From: Bradyrhizobium sp. WSM1417
GTDB taxonomy: Bacteria > Pseudomonadota > Alphaproteobacteria > Rhizobiales > Xanthobacteraceae
Assembly (NCBI RefSeq): GCF_000515415.1
Contig: NZ_KI911783.1
Span: forward strand, 5,691,831-5,755,830
Reading direction: 5' to 3'
Length of the DNA: 64,000 nucleotides
Below are positions 53,315 through 61,745 of the stretch, piece after piece. The notes beneath the pieces are model-generated. The model did no database searches, had not been told where the DNA came from, and was given only the letters and a program-made list of their open reading frames with translations. Positions within the stretch are counted from its first letter, which is position 1, and the number at the start of each line of letters is the position of its first letter. Position numbers and translations under genes: made by a program.

Positions 53315-54346
53315 ATGACCGCACCGCTCGAATTCGGACTGGACACCTTTGGCGACGTCACCAAGGACGCCGCCGGCGCGATGGTTCCGCACGCGCAAGC
53401 GATCCGCAACGTCGTCGACGAGGCGGTGCTCGCCGACGAGCTCGGCCTCGACTTCATCGGCCTCGGCGAACATCACCGCGCCGACTTCGCGATCTCCTCC
53501 CCTGAGACCGTGCTGGCCGCCATCGCGTCGCGGACCAGCCGCATCCATCTCGGTTCGGCCGTGACGGTGCTGAGTTCGGACGATCCGATCCGCGTCTTCC
53601 AGCGCTTTGCCACGCTCGATGCGCTCTCGAACGGGCGCGCCGAGGTGATCCTCGGCCGCGGCTCGTTCACCGAATCCTTCCCGCTGTTCGGCTTTGATTT
53701 GCGCAAGTACGAAGAGCTGTTCGAGGAGAAGCTCGATCTGTTCGCGGCACTGCTGTCGCAGAAGCCGGTGACCTGGGAAGGCAAGCTGCGTCCGCCGCTG
53801 AGGGATCAACTGGTCTATCCCCCGGTCGAGAACGGCACGCTGAAGACCTGGATCGGCGTCGGCGGCAGTCCGCAATCGGTGGTGCGCGCGGCGCATTACG
53901 ACCTGCCCTTGATTCTCGCGATCATCGGCGGCGATCCCGGGCGCTTCGCGCCCTTCGTCGATCTCTATCATCGCGCGTTCAGGGAGTTCGGCCGCCCGGC
54001 CCAGCCGATCGGCGTGCACTCGCCGGGCTATGTCGCCGAGACCGATGAGCAGGCACGCGGGGAGCTGTGGCCCGACTACAAGGCTATGCGCGACCGCATC
54101 GGCAAGGAACGCGGCTGGCCGCCGATGGGCCGCGACGAGTTCGTCAAGGAGGCCGAGCACGGCTCGCTCTATGTCGGCTCGCCGGAGACGGTCGCGCGCA
54201 AGATCGCCAAGACGGCGAAAGCGCTCGGCATTTCGCGGTTTCAATTGAAGTATTCGGCGGGCCCGCTGCCGCACGAGAAACTGATGAAGAGCATCGAGCT
54301 CTACGGGCGGAAGGTGGTGCCGATGGTGCGAGAGATGATGGGGTAA
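53315..54346 (+). CDS. LLM-class flavin-dependent oxidoreductase (luciferase-like)
   Basis: 343 residues from ATG 53315; a longer frame to 53189 has no support. Opens FGLDTFGDVTKDAAG, with GLGEHHRADFAISSPETVLAAIASRTSRIHLGSAVTVLSSDDPIRVFQRFATLDALSNGRAEVILGRGSF, the luciferase-like monooxygenase pattern. Uses reduced flavin to oxidise an organic substrate. Adjacent to the LysR gene but may not be under its control. Confidence 0.88.
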   Translation: MTAPLEFGLDTFGDVTKDAAGAMVPHAQAIRNVVDEAVLADELGLDFIGLGEHHRADFAISSPETVLAAIASRTSRIHLGSAVTVLSSDDPIRVFQRFATLDALSNGRAEVILGRGSFTESFPLFGFDLRKYEELFEEKLDLFAALLSQKPVTWEGKLRPPLRDQLVYPPVENGTLKTWIGVGGSPQSVVRAAHYDLPLILAIIGGDPGRFAPFVDLYHRAFREFGRPAQPIGVHSPGYVAETDEQARGELWPDYKAMRDRIGKERGWPPMGRDEFVKEAEHGSLYVGSPETVARKIAKTAKALGISRFQLKYSAGPLPHEKLMKSIELYGRKVVPMVREMMG

Positions 54347-54458
54347 GGCGATCGGATCCGCTTCAGTCCGTCTTCGCCCTACGGGCTTCGCCGGACACCA
54401 CGCTCCGTCCTTCGCGCATCACGTTGGCTGCGCCACGCGAAGCCCGAAGGGCGAAGCG

Positions 54459-54544
54459 TGGTGGGGGAGGCAGGACTCGAACCTGCGAAGCCATAAGGCG
54501 GCTGATTTACAGTCAGCTCCCTTTGCCACTCGGGACACTCCCCC
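54459..54544 (-). tRNA. tRNA-Tyr (GTA)
   Basis: On the minus strand an 86-nt class II tRNA: acceptor GGGGGAG/CTCCCCC, variable arm GCCGCCTTATGGC, anticodon stem CTGAC with loop containing TGTAAAT (anticodon GTA), T arm GGTTCGAGT, encoded CCA. Confidence 0.95.
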
Positions 54545-54750
54545 GCTCGACGGCAGCACAATCGGGCCGGACCTTGCCGGCGACCGAAGACGGCCATGGA
54601 ACGTGAAGGCCGCGACAGCCCGGATGGGGGCGCGACCGGGCGCGGTTATCGGCGAAGCGGTGGGGTAAAGTCAACCGAGGCGAACAGCTAAAATCGCCCC
54701 CGAAGCCACCCAAATTGCCATATTCCGGGACCCGTGACACAAGCGAGCCC

Positions 54751-55581
54751 ATGAAGGATCGAAAATTCAACCCGAGGGGCCCCCGCGGCGGGTCTAAGCC
54801 CTTCAACAGGCCCGGAAAATCGGCCGGGCGTCCGGCCCGGCGCGATCGCGATTCGGACACCGACGGTCCCGTCATCCTTTATGGCTGGCACACCGTCACC
54901 ATGGCGCTTGCCAACCCCCAGCGGCAGATCCGCAAGCTGACGCTGACCGAGAACGCCGCAAGGCGCCTGGCGGACGAGAACATCGCGATCCCGGTCACGC
55001 CCGAGATCGTCCGGCCCCAGGAGATCGACCGGCTGCTGTCGCCCGACGCGGTGCACCAGGGCCTGCTCGCGGAGGCCGATCCCCTGCCCTCGCCCGACAT
55101 CGAGGATTTGGAGCAGGACGGCATCGTGCTGGTGCTCGACCAGATCACCGACCCGCACAATGTCGGCGCCATCCTGCGCTCGGCGGCGGCGTTTGCGGTG
55201 AAGGCGATCGTCACCACCGCGCGCCACAGTCCGGAAGCGACCGGCGTGCTGGCCAAGGCCGCCTCCGGCGCGCTGGAGCTCGTCCCGATGGTGACGGTGC
55301 AAAACCTCGCCCGCGCACTGACCACGATGAACGAGCTCGGCTTCCAGACCGTCGGGCTAGACAGTGAAGGCAGCGCCGATCTTTCCGAGGTCACCCTGCG
55401 CGAGCCGCTCGCGCTGGTGCTGGGCGCGGAAGGCAAGGGCCTGCGGCAATTGACACGCGAGACCTGCAGCGTCGTGGCGCGGCTCGACATGCCCGGCGAG
55501 ATCAAGAGCCTCAACGTCTCGAATGCCGCCGTGCTCTCGCTCTATGTCGGCGCCAGCCGGCTCGGGCTGATGAAGCGGTAA
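54751..55581 (+). CDS. rlmB: 23S rRNA 2'-O-ribose methyltransferase RlmB (TrmH family)
   Basis: 276 residues from ATG 54751; the first 40 residues are basic and disordered. SpoU-family knotted methyltransferase motifs: NVGAILRSAAAF, LVLGAEGKGLRQL and SLNVSNAAVLSLY. RlmB methylates G2251 of 23S rRNA. A TrmH-like tRNA enzyme is less likely given the N-terminal substrate-binding domain (ILYGWHTVTMAL). Confidence 0.88.
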   Translation: MKDRKFNPRGPRGGSKPFNRPGKSAGRPARRDRDSDTDGPVILYGWHTVTMALANPQRQIRKLTLTENAARRLADENIAIPVTPEIVRPQEIDRLLSPDAVHQGLLAEADPLPSPDIEDLEQDGIVLVLDQITDPHNVGAILRSAAAFAVKAIVTTARHSPEATGVLAKAASGALELVPMVTVQNLARALTTMNELGFQTVGLDSEGSADLSEVTLREPLALVLGAEGKGLRQLTRETCSVVARLDMPGEIKSLNVSNAAVLSLYVGASRLGLMKR

Positions 55582-55590
55582 CAAAACAAA

Positions 55591-55617
55591 ACGCCCGTCC
55601 GCATCGCGGACGGGCGT
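55591..55617. terminator. Strong terminator between convergent genes
   Basis: A perfect 12-bp stem ACGCCCGTCCGC / GCGGACGGGCGT with a three-base loop. On the minus strand it is followed by TTTTGTTTTG, so it best terminates the gene at 55643-56176; on the plus strand no T run follows. Confidence 0.88.
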
Positions 55618-55642
55618 CTCGTTGGCTCAACCGATCAAGCGA

Positions 55643-56176
55643 TCAGTAATAGCGACGCAGCACGCGGTGGCCGCCATAATACGGCGCATGGCGCGGGGCG
55701 TAGCCGTAGCGCGGACCGTAGCCGTAGTGCGTGCGCGGCAGATAGCCGGCGCGCGGGCCGTAGCCGTAGCGATACGGACGGTAATATGGGCGGCGGTAGG
55801 GATAGGCGGCCGGCGCTTCGACCGCGGCAGCGCGATAGCCATAGCCGTGCCCATAGCCATAGCCACGGCCGTAGCCGTAATTGGCGGGCGCAACCACCGC
55901 GTCCTCACGATAGGTCGGATACGGCGCGAAGGCGCCCGGGCCGGTGTAGGTCGGGCCCTGGTTGACGTGATAATATTGCGTGGCGGGCTCGGCGAGACGC
56001 TCATAGGCGCCATAGCCGTAGCCGTAGCCGGCCCCGTAACCGCCGCAACCGGTGTTGCAGCCGGAATAGACCGGCGCGACCGGCTGGCACGGATCGAACC
56101 CGCAGGCCGCGGCGGGCGCGGTGGCGGCGAACATCACGGCAGCCGCCGCGACCAGTCCCGAAATCATCTGACGCAT
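55643..56176 (-). CDS. Gly/Tyr-rich exported protein
   Basis: 177 residues. Signal peptide (MRQMISGLVAAAAVMFAATAPAAA) with likely cleavage near residue 24, then low-complexity GYGYGYGAYE and YRRPYYRPYRYGYG repeats and several Cys early (CGFDPC...GCNTGCG). Secreted or surface-associated; no enzyme motif. One of several low-complexity exported proteins nearby. Confidence 0.8.
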   Translation of the reverse strand: MRQMISGLVAAAAVMFAATAPAAACGFDPCQPVAPVYSGCNTGCGGYGAGYGYGYGAYERLAEPATQYYHVNQGPTYTGPGAFAPYPTYREDAVVAPANYGYGRGYGYGHGYGYRAAAVEAPAAYPYRRPYYRPYRYGYGPRAGYLPRTHYGYGPRYGYAPRHAPYYGGHRVLRRYY

Positions 56177-56215
56177 TACTCTCTCCTGTTGATTGTCGTT
56201 TGTTGTTTTCGTTTC

Positions 56216-56701
56216 TTAACCCGGCGGCCTGCCGGGTATCTCTGCACGCGGCCGCGGCCGAGGACGCCGCGGCTGGTCGTTGATCTCAGGCGCGAGGATC
56301 ACCGGCGGCGGATTGACGGGCACGTCCATCTGCGGCGGCAGCGGCGCCGATTGCGCGCCCCAGCTTTGGTAATAACCCTCGGCGGGCTTGGGCAATTTGC
56401 GGTTCGCGGGCGGCTCGACCTCGAGCCGACCATAGCCGGGCCGCAGGCCCAGCGTCGGGTAGTAGTGGCCGACGTCGGCGGGCTGGCGCTCGGCGACATA
56501 GCGCCCGCCATAGATCGTGGGCTGCACCTGGACGTTTTTCCCCAAGCCCCAGGTCCCCTCGACCACGGCATAGGACGCGTCGATGTTGTTGATGATGATG
56601 GGTACGCCCGGCCGGCCGGGAACGACGATATCGAAGCCGCCGCCGGCAAACGCCGTCGCAGGCAGTCCGATCAGAAACGCAGCGAGCGCGGATGCGCGCA
56701 T
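56216..56701 (-). CDS. Exported hypothetical protein, proline-rich C-terminus
   Basis: 161 residues. Signal peptide (MRASALAAFLIGLPATAFA), a middle part with INNIDASYAVVEGTWGLGKNVQVQPTIYGGRY, and a proline/arginine-rich tail (PRRPRPRPRAEIPGRPP). Same strand as the Gly/Tyr-rich gene, 39 bases upstream of it. Function unknown. Confidence 0.7.
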   Translation of the reverse strand: MRASALAAFLIGLPATAFAGGGFDIVVPGRPGVPIIINNIDASYAVVEGTWGLGKNVQVQPTIYGGRYVAERQPADVGHYYPTLGLRPGYGRLEVEPPANRKLPKPAEGYYQSWGAQSAPLPPQMDVPVNPPPVILAPEINDQPRRPRPRPRAEIPGRPPG

Positions 56702-56983
56702 GAGGGGATCCCATTTATCCGGCGACGAACCTACCCGATAGCGACGCAGAGAGGGTTAAGGCCCCCTCACCAATTGCCGGTAAGCCTAATGTGTAAGGAT
56801 TGCGCGCCGCTCAAATCCTCTAAAGCGAACTAGTGAAGCATTAACGCCGCCGGACCCGGCAGTCCGGAACATGGCGCGTGCTCACTTCCGTTTGACTGTT
56901 GCTGACAAAAATCCGCCGGTTTCAGCGGAACGTCCGGCGTCTTCGGCGTTTAGCCCCCGTCAACAAAATGGGAGCCAACAATC

Positions 56984-57484
56984 ATGAATATCAGACTTCT
57001 CGGGGCCACGGCGATTGCGGCGACCCTGGTGACGGGCTCTGCCATGGCGCAGGCCGTGATCACCAATCCCGGCCGCTGCGCGGCGCAATTCCCCAACGCC
57101 AACTGCCAGAACGTCGGACCGGGAAATCCGTACACCGACAGCGGCTATCGGCATCGTCGCGTGTCCTATCGCCAGACCACCAACGGCGATTGGAATAACG
57201 ACTGGAACAGGAGCCGCACCGGCTTCTGGCCGACCGACGTCGCCGCCGGCGCAGTCGGAGCAGCCGCTGGCGTGGCCGGCGCGGCCATCGGGACTGCGGG
57301 CGCGATCGCAACCGCCCCGTTCCGCGCCACGAACGACGCCTATGCCTACGACAATAGTTGGGACAACCGCGGTTGGGATAATCGTGGCTGGGACACCCGC
57401 ACCTACGCCCAGCGCAACGGCTTCGTCTGCACGCCCGGCACCTGGTTCAAGGGCCAAGACGGCCGTCGCCACATCTGCCAGTAA
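56984..57484 (+). CDS. Exported hypothetical protein with short tandem repeats
   Basis: 166 residues. Signal peptide ending MAQA near residue 23. A hydrophobic glycine/alanine stretch (AAGAVGAAAGVAGAAIGTAGAIATAP) follows at ~85-110, then tandem WDNRGWDNRGWD repeats. Four Cys in the mature part suggest disulfides. Not recognised as a family. Confidence 0.72.
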   Translation: MNIRLLGATAIAATLVTGSAMAQAVITNPGRCAAQFPNANCQNVGPGNPYTDSGYRHRRVSYRQTTNGDWNNDWNRSRTGFWPTDVAAGAVGAAAGVAGAAIGTAGAIATAPFRATNDAYAYDNSWDNRGWDNRGWDTRTYAQRNGFVCTPGTWFKGQDGRRHICQ

Positions 57485-57648
57485 GGCGATCTGAACCGAC
57501 GCGACAGATCAGGCGGCCCTCGGGCCGCCTGATTCATGTCTGTGTCGGGATCGCGGCTTCTGGCACTTTCCAATCAAGTCTGGTATTGCGGCGCGCATGG
57601 GCGGACAGCCCCGGCATACGCCGGCCCTGTCCCGCTTCTCCAGGCGTC

Positions 57649-57723
57649 GCCGGCTTAGCTCAGCGGTAGAGCAGCGGTTTTGTAAACCGAAGGTCGGGGG
57701 TTCAATCCCCTCAGCCGGCACCA
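57649..57723 (+). tRNA. tRNA-Thr (TGT)
   Basis: A 75-nt cloverleaf: GCCGGCT acceptor, D arm GCTC..GAGC, anticodon loop TTTGTAA (anticodon TGT), T arm GGGGGTTCAATCCCC, AGCCGGC and encoded ACCA. The anticodon stem has one outer G-A mismatch. Confidence 0.96.
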
Positions 57724-57735
57724 GTTTACAATGAC

Positions 57736-58078
57736 TTACCCGGAAATGTAGCCTTGGTTTTTCTGGTCGGCGTACACACCGACATGGCCGCATTCCCGCT
57801 CGATCAGGCTAATGAAGTCGAACCGAGCACGGCTACCCGTCTGTCCAACCGCTGAAGACGCGGCGTTCGGACCCGCACCCTTCCGCCCCAGAAGCAAGCG
57901 CGCGCGGCCACATGGCGTGGAGCTTCCCTTCCTCTTGGAGTCCCGCTTGCAAACAGGGACACGCCGTGCCCGAGTTCGACCAGTTCGTCCACCAGCCAGG
58001 CGATCACGCGCTCGGTGCCGGCCGTAAAGCTTTTGAGGTCCGCTCTCGATCCAACGGCGCAAGCTGGGCAATCCGCAT
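57736..58078 (-). pseudogene. Decayed family 4 glycosyltransferase remnant
   Basis: Three reading frames in succession carry fragments of one N-terminus. They are MRIAQLAPL from ATG 58078, then ESGPQKLYG, then GTERVIAWLVDELVELGH followed by VSLFASG, which together match the start of GT4 enzymes (MRIAQ-APL ... PPKLYGGTERV ... LVELGHxVTLFASG). Two frameshifts separate them and nothing of the rest of the enzyme is recognised further down, so it is a truncated pseudogene. It begins 13 bases past tRNA-Thr. Confidence 0.65.
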
Positions 58079-58081
58079 TGG

Positions 58082-58216
58082 TTAGGCCCCGAACACGAAC
58101 CGCAGGACTGTCACGACAGCCGCGGAAATGAGGAATGAAACCGCCAGCAGCGTCCAGGCCGGTCTTATGCTTTCGCGAGCCACTCGCGCCGCAAGCATTT
58201 TCAGGGCCGTCAACAT
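58082..58216 (-). CDS. 44-residue single-TM protein
   Basis: ATG 58216 overlaps the stop of the upstream gene. Reads MLTALKMLAARVARESIRPAW then a hydrophobic segment LLAVSFLISAAVVTVLRFVF. Small inner-membrane protein of unknown function, coupled to the 69-residue gene. Confidence 0.5.
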   Translation of the reverse strand: MLTALKMLAARVARESIRPAWTLLAVSFLISAAVVTVLRFVFGA

Positions 58217-58419
58217 TCGTCTCGCGGAAGCCGTTGCAAGTAGGCTATCCCGAAGCCAGCGAGTTCTTCGGTGTCGCTCTCGCGCGCCTCCGACCTGCTG
58301 TGGAGGTGGCGCTCCAGCAGGCACCGCCGGCTGTCGTGCGCATCGACCTCCGGGTGCCGCGCCCGATACACCGTCCAGGCGGTCTCCGTGGCGTTCTTCA
58401 AGACGACTTCGTCGACCAT
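58210..58419 (-). CDS. Small hypothetical protein
   Basis: 69 residues from ATG 58419, with GGAGAGA upstream; a GTG two codons earlier is possible. MVDEVVLKNATETAWTVYRARHPEVDAHDSRRCLLERHL... then DTEELAGFGIAYLQRLP. Not a known domain; the pattern recurs as a short cytoplasmic protein in related genomes by recollection only. Confidence 0.6.
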   Translation of the reverse strand: MVDEVVLKNATETAWTVYRARHPEVDAHDSRRCLLERHLHSRSEARESDTEELAGFGIAYLQRLPRDEC

Positions 58420-58627
58420 ACTCACTCTCTCCGCAGACCAAATCCAGTCGCTGCCAACTCAAGGCGTTCTGGAAAGTTTCCGGTTTTTCCCGATAGTAGG
58501 TCTTCAAGCGACATGGGCGCGGGCACCGGTTTCGAAATGCAAAACCTGCTCGTCGCCGGGTGCAGCTGCAACCATTGCCGGATTTTCCCGTTGTCCGTGG
58601 GGCGCGAGCAATGTGAAAGGAATCTCG

Positions 58628-59044
58628 ATGAAGAAGATCGCGATGTCGGCGCTGCTGGTCGGCGCTCTTGGTCTGTCCTCGGTGGCCGCCACGTCTCCTG
58701 CCGAAGCTCACTGGCGAGGTGGCTGGGGTCCCGGCATCGCCGGCGGACTGCTGGCCGGCGCCGTAATCGGCGGGCTTGCCTCGTCGGCGTATGGATGGGG
58801 GCCTGGTTACGGCTACTACGGTGGCCCCCGCTATTATGGAGCGGGCTATTACGGCGGACCCTACGCCTACGACTACGGCTACGACGAGCCCTATCGCTGG
58901 GGTGGTGGTTACGCCACCACGACCTACTACACGGCGCCGGTGTCCTATGGCTACCGGTACCGTCGAGCCGTGCGGCCCGCTTACGCCTATTACCGCGGAT
59001 CGTATCCCCTCGTGCGGCACCGCTGGCACCGTCACCACTGGTGA
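58628..59044 (+). CDS. Gly/Tyr-rich exported protein
   Basis: 138 residues. Signal peptide MKKIAMSALLVGALGLSSVAATSPAEA with cleavage near 27, a glycine-rich hydrophobic stretch (GIAGGLLAGAVIGGLAS) and a GYYGGPRYYGAGYYGGP tail rich in Tyr, Trp and His. Has AAAGGAA upstream. Similar in composition, not sequence, to 55643-56176. Confidence 0.78.
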   Translation: MKKIAMSALLVGALGLSSVAATSPAEAHWRGGWGPGIAGGLLAGAVIGGLASSAYGWGPGYGYYGGPRYYGAGYYGGPYAYDYGYDEPYRWGGGYATTTYYTAPVSYGYRYRRAVRPAYAYYRGSYPLVRHRWHRHHW

Positions 59045-59381
59045 GACGTCCAATAGCAGAAAAGCCGCGCTCACCGAAGGCGCGGCTTTTTCCCCCGGTC
59101 GAGCCACTCACCACAAGCGCCTGAAAAGGGGCGGTGTCGATCGAAGGCCAGCCCCAGCCGTCGCTCGGGCGCGCTCCTCAACGGCCACTATTCTCGCCAA
59201 GCAGGCGGCTGAGCCCAAAGCAACGGATGAGGCCCTGATCCTGCGGCCAACAGGCTGCTCTGCCGATCGTGGAACGAGCGTGGGCCGCCGGCAAGCCGAT
59301 TGACCCCTCCCCCAGGATTACTCGGCTCAAGATCGAGTGCTTGCGGCGGCGTGGCGACCATCGGGAGATCAGGCCGTCAAT
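59045..59381. other. Gene-free stretch after the terminator
   Basis: Besides the terminator at 59061-59091 it holds short open frames only. One frame near 59265-59400 (AALPIVERAWAAGKPID...) looks protein-like but has no start codon and is closed upstream, so it is at most a gene remnant. Confidence 0.4.
59061..59091 (+). terminator. Rho-independent terminator
   Basis: Stem AAAGCCGCGC (59061-59070) and GCGCGGCTTT (59080-59089) with a nine-base loop and TTTT run. It follows the Gly/Tyr-rich gene by 16 bases. Confidence 0.88.
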
Positions 59382-59822
59382 TCAGTCGCGGTAACGACAA
59401 AATTCGTCGCCGTTTTCATATTCAAAGCAGATCTTGACACGTCGGCGCGGCCGATCCTCATCGCGGTATCGCGAGCGACGATCCATATCTTCATCATCGC
59501 GCTGCATCCGCCAATTGCCGCCTGTGGTGCGATGATCCATATCTTCCATCATGCGCCTCATATGCTCCGGACGCATTCGGTCCATACCCGCGCGATCCTC
59601 ATCGCGCTGTGCTGTCCAGTCTCGCTTCACACGAGTGTCTTCAGCACTCTTACGCTCCCTCTCGCGTGCCTGATCGGACTGCTGCGGCGTACGGTCTGGC
59701 TGAACAGGAGTGGTTTGAACTTCGTTCGATCCGGGCCCAGTCTGTGGTTCTTGAGCAAAGGCGAAGCCGGAGACGAGAAAAGAGGAGAGGAACAGAACGG
59801 TCGCTGATGCTGACTTATGCAT
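59382..59822 (-). CDS. Exported Arg/Asp-rich hypothetical protein
   Basis: 146 residues from ATG 59822 with AGGAGG upstream. Signal peptide MHKSASATVLFLSSFLVSGFAFA, then a charged, Met/Arg/Asp-rich mature part (MDRMRPEHMRRMMEDMDHR). A pair of Cys near the C-terminus (KICFEYENGDEFCRYRD) could form a disulfide. No family recognised. Confidence 0.7.
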   Translation of the reverse strand: MHKSASATVLFLSSFLVSGFAFAQEPQTGPGSNEVQTTPVQPDRTPQQSDQARERERKSAEDTRVKRDWTAQRDEDRAGMDRMRPEHMRRMMEDMDHRTTGGNWRMQRDDEDMDRRSRYRDEDRPRRRVKICFEYENGDEFCRYRD

Positions 59823-59884
59823 GGCATATCCTCCTGGCCAATTCTCTACAAGCGTGGGGGCCGAGGGATTGTTTCTGGTGAGAC

Positions 59885-59904
59885 CGCACCTTTTTTAAGG
59901 TGCG
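59885..59904. promoter_or_regulatory. Inverted repeat upstream of the exported Arg/Asp-rich gene
   Basis: CGCACCTT-TTTT-AAGGTGCG is a perfect dyad with 8-bp arms, 62 bases upstream of the start codon at 59822. Could be an operator or a small terminator on either strand. Confidence 0.4.
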
Positions 59905-60116
59905 CTGAAGGCGAAGAAAAAATTCTACTCACTCTCGGGGCGACAGGGGCCAGAAAACACAATCCGGCCCTTTCGACTTGGAAAAATCGCGTTCACGGCG
60001 GGTCGGATACTGCCGCCACCGCGGCCTTATAGATCGGGCATTCCTTACCCCGACGGATAAGGGTCTCTTGAACGTCCTCGGACGCCGACAGCGGCGAGAA
60101 TCGATTTCCGAGGCAA

Positions 60117-60344
60117 TCACCTCAGAGCTTTCCGAGCGACGGTTACACTCAACTCGAGCAGCGGGTGCTTCTCGTTCCTCACTGTAATGAGGACCTGCGC
60201 CCCCTTTGCCGACGCGACGTCTCTGGCAATCGAGGTCGCCATTGCGATCGCCTCTCGTTCGGCGGCTTCGGGGCCGGGCAAATCCACCCCATCCTCGTCA
60301 ACCGCAGCGAAAAAGTCGTCCTTGATATCGAAGTAGAACTTCAT
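60117..60344 (-). CDS. DUF6894-family protein
   Basis: 75 residues. KFYFDIKDDFFAAVDEDGVDLPGPEAAEREAIAMATSIARD is the DUF6894 pattern (YFD...D..G.....AA..EA). Follows the Crp/Fnr gene with only three bases between. Function unknown. Confidence 0.75.
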   Translation of the reverse strand: MKFYFDIKDDFFAAVDEDGVDLPGPEAAEREAIAMATSIARDVASAKGAQVLITVRNEKHPLLELSVTVARKALR

Positions 60345-60347
60345 GGC

Positions 60348-61079
60348 TCAGAGCGACGGATTGAGATGAAGGTAAAGCACGTCGAAATCTGCTATTTCGC
60401 GCAGCCTCGCTTCATCAAGGATCGATATTCTTCCCCGCTCCAGGTCCAACACGCGCTGAGCACGCAGCTGCTGAACGACGCGATTCATGTGAACCACGCT
60501 GGTGCCGACGGCGTCGGCGAGGAGTGCCTGAGAGGCCGGAAAATCGAAGGACAGGCCGTCCGCTCGGCCGATCGCCTTTAATCTGGTGTAAAGCTCAAGC
60601 ACGAGATGCGCCACGCGGCTTGTGGCTTCGCGTTGACCAACATTGCAAATCCACTCCCGGAAGATCGCGGCGTCGGTCAGTGTATCGCGCCAAAGCGCTT
60701 CGGCCACGTTGGGCCGCTTTCTTATCAGTGAGCGCACCGCTGCATGCGGAATGAAGCCGAGAACGCTATCGCCAAGCGTGCTGACGTCATGGTCCATCAC
60801 ATGCAGAAAGAGGCCCTGCAGATCGGGAATGTCGCCGGGTTGGTGAAAGGCCATGATTTGGCGGTGGCCATTGCCGACGATCTTCGATCGCAGGATAAAG
60901 CCATCAACAACAAGGCAGCATGCCGAAGGTCGATCTCCGAGAGAAACGACCGGCTGACCGCCAGCCATCCGTTTCGCCGTGATCGGCAGATCACGGATAG
61001 CGGCCTCGTCCTCTTCATCAATTTCGGTACTGACCCGCAACCGCTTCAAGAAAGGTTCAAAGATTTCCGCGTTATTCAT
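60348..61079 (-). CDS. Crp/Fnr-family transcriptional regulator
   Basis: 243 residues. N-terminal cyclic-nucleotide-like beta-barrel (SACCLVVDGFILRSKIVGNGHRQIMAFHQPGDIPDL) and C-terminal winged helix with a recognition segment (LLADAVGTSVVHMNRVVQQLRAQRVL). No FNR-type cysteine set at the N-terminus, so it does not look like an oxygen sensor. Upstream of DUF6894 on the same strand. Confidence 0.9.
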   Translation of the reverse strand: MNNAEIFEPFLKRLRVSTEIDEEDEAAIRDLPITAKRMAGGQPVVSLGDRPSACCLVVDGFILRSKIVGNGHRQIMAFHQPGDIPDLQGLFLHVMDHDVSTLGDSVLGFIPHAAVRSLIRKRPNVAEALWRDTLTDAAIFREWICNVGQREATSRVAHLVLELYTRLKAIGRADGLSFDFPASQALLADAVGTSVVHMNRVVQQLRAQRVLDLERGRISILDEARLREIADFDVLYLHLNPSL

Positions 61080-61257
61080 CGTTAGCTCCGGTCGGCAAAC
61101 GAGTTTTTGTCACGTTCGTTCCAATCCGGACCGCCAGCTATTGTCTCACCCGCAGCAGAGGGACTGCCGCAAATTCCAACCTCTCGGCGGAACCACACGG
61201 GAGCGGCGTGAATTCATTTCGCCGCGAAGCCTTGACACGAAATTTCGCGCGCAACTC

Positions 61258-61671
61258 TCACTTCGAATGCTTCGGCGCGCTGCTTTGCTGGAAGTGCTCG
61301 GCGCCTGATATTTCCACCCAGGCATGCTTCGACTGTTCGAAAACCGAGCGGATGGGCGCCGGGTAGTCCGGAACCGCGATCGCGCCCACGGCAACGCCGA
61401 TCATCGCAGGCAGATTGTCCGCCTTCCAATAGACCGTCGAACCGCACTCGCGGCAAAAATAGCTGCGGACCTTGCCGCCGCTCGCGGCTGTCCGGACGTA
61501 CTCCTTCGACGTCCCTGAGATCGTGACGCCCTCCGCCGGATAGAACGCGCCGACGCCGAACGGCGCGCCCGTTCGACGCTGGCAATCAATGCAATGACAG
61601 GCGACGACGAGGCTGGACGGTCCCGGAAGCGACAGCGCCAGAGCGCCGCAACGACATCTCGCGCCGATCAT
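61258..61671 (-). CDS. GFA-family (formaldehyde-activating-like) zinc protein
   Basis: 137 residues from ATG 61671 with GGAG nine bases upstream. Zinc-binding cysteines CRC (6, 8), CHCIDC (25, 27, 30) and CREC (73, 76) follow the GFA pattern. Family members bind zinc; glutathione-formaldehyde chemistry is proven only for a few. A long frame joins it to the dehydrogenase, but the in-frame text between is a shadow. Confidence 0.85.
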   Translation of the reverse strand: MIGARCRCGALALSLPGPSSLVVACHCIDCQRRTGAPFGVGAFYPAEGVTISGTSKEYVRTAASGGKVRSYFCRECGSTVYWKADNLPAMIGVAVGAIAVPDYPAPIRSVFEQSKHAWVEISGAEHFQQSSAPKHSK

Positions 61672-61745
61672 CGAAACTCCTTCCTCCTCAGTTGGCTGAT
61701 AGGTTCTGTCGCTCGGCTGGAGCACGGGCAATCCAGGACGGTGCC

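Noticed and set aside
57060..57311. Minus-strand frame opposite the exported repeat protein
   Set aside because: The plus-strand protein has a signal peptide and ribosome site; the antisense frame is Arg/Ser low complexity.
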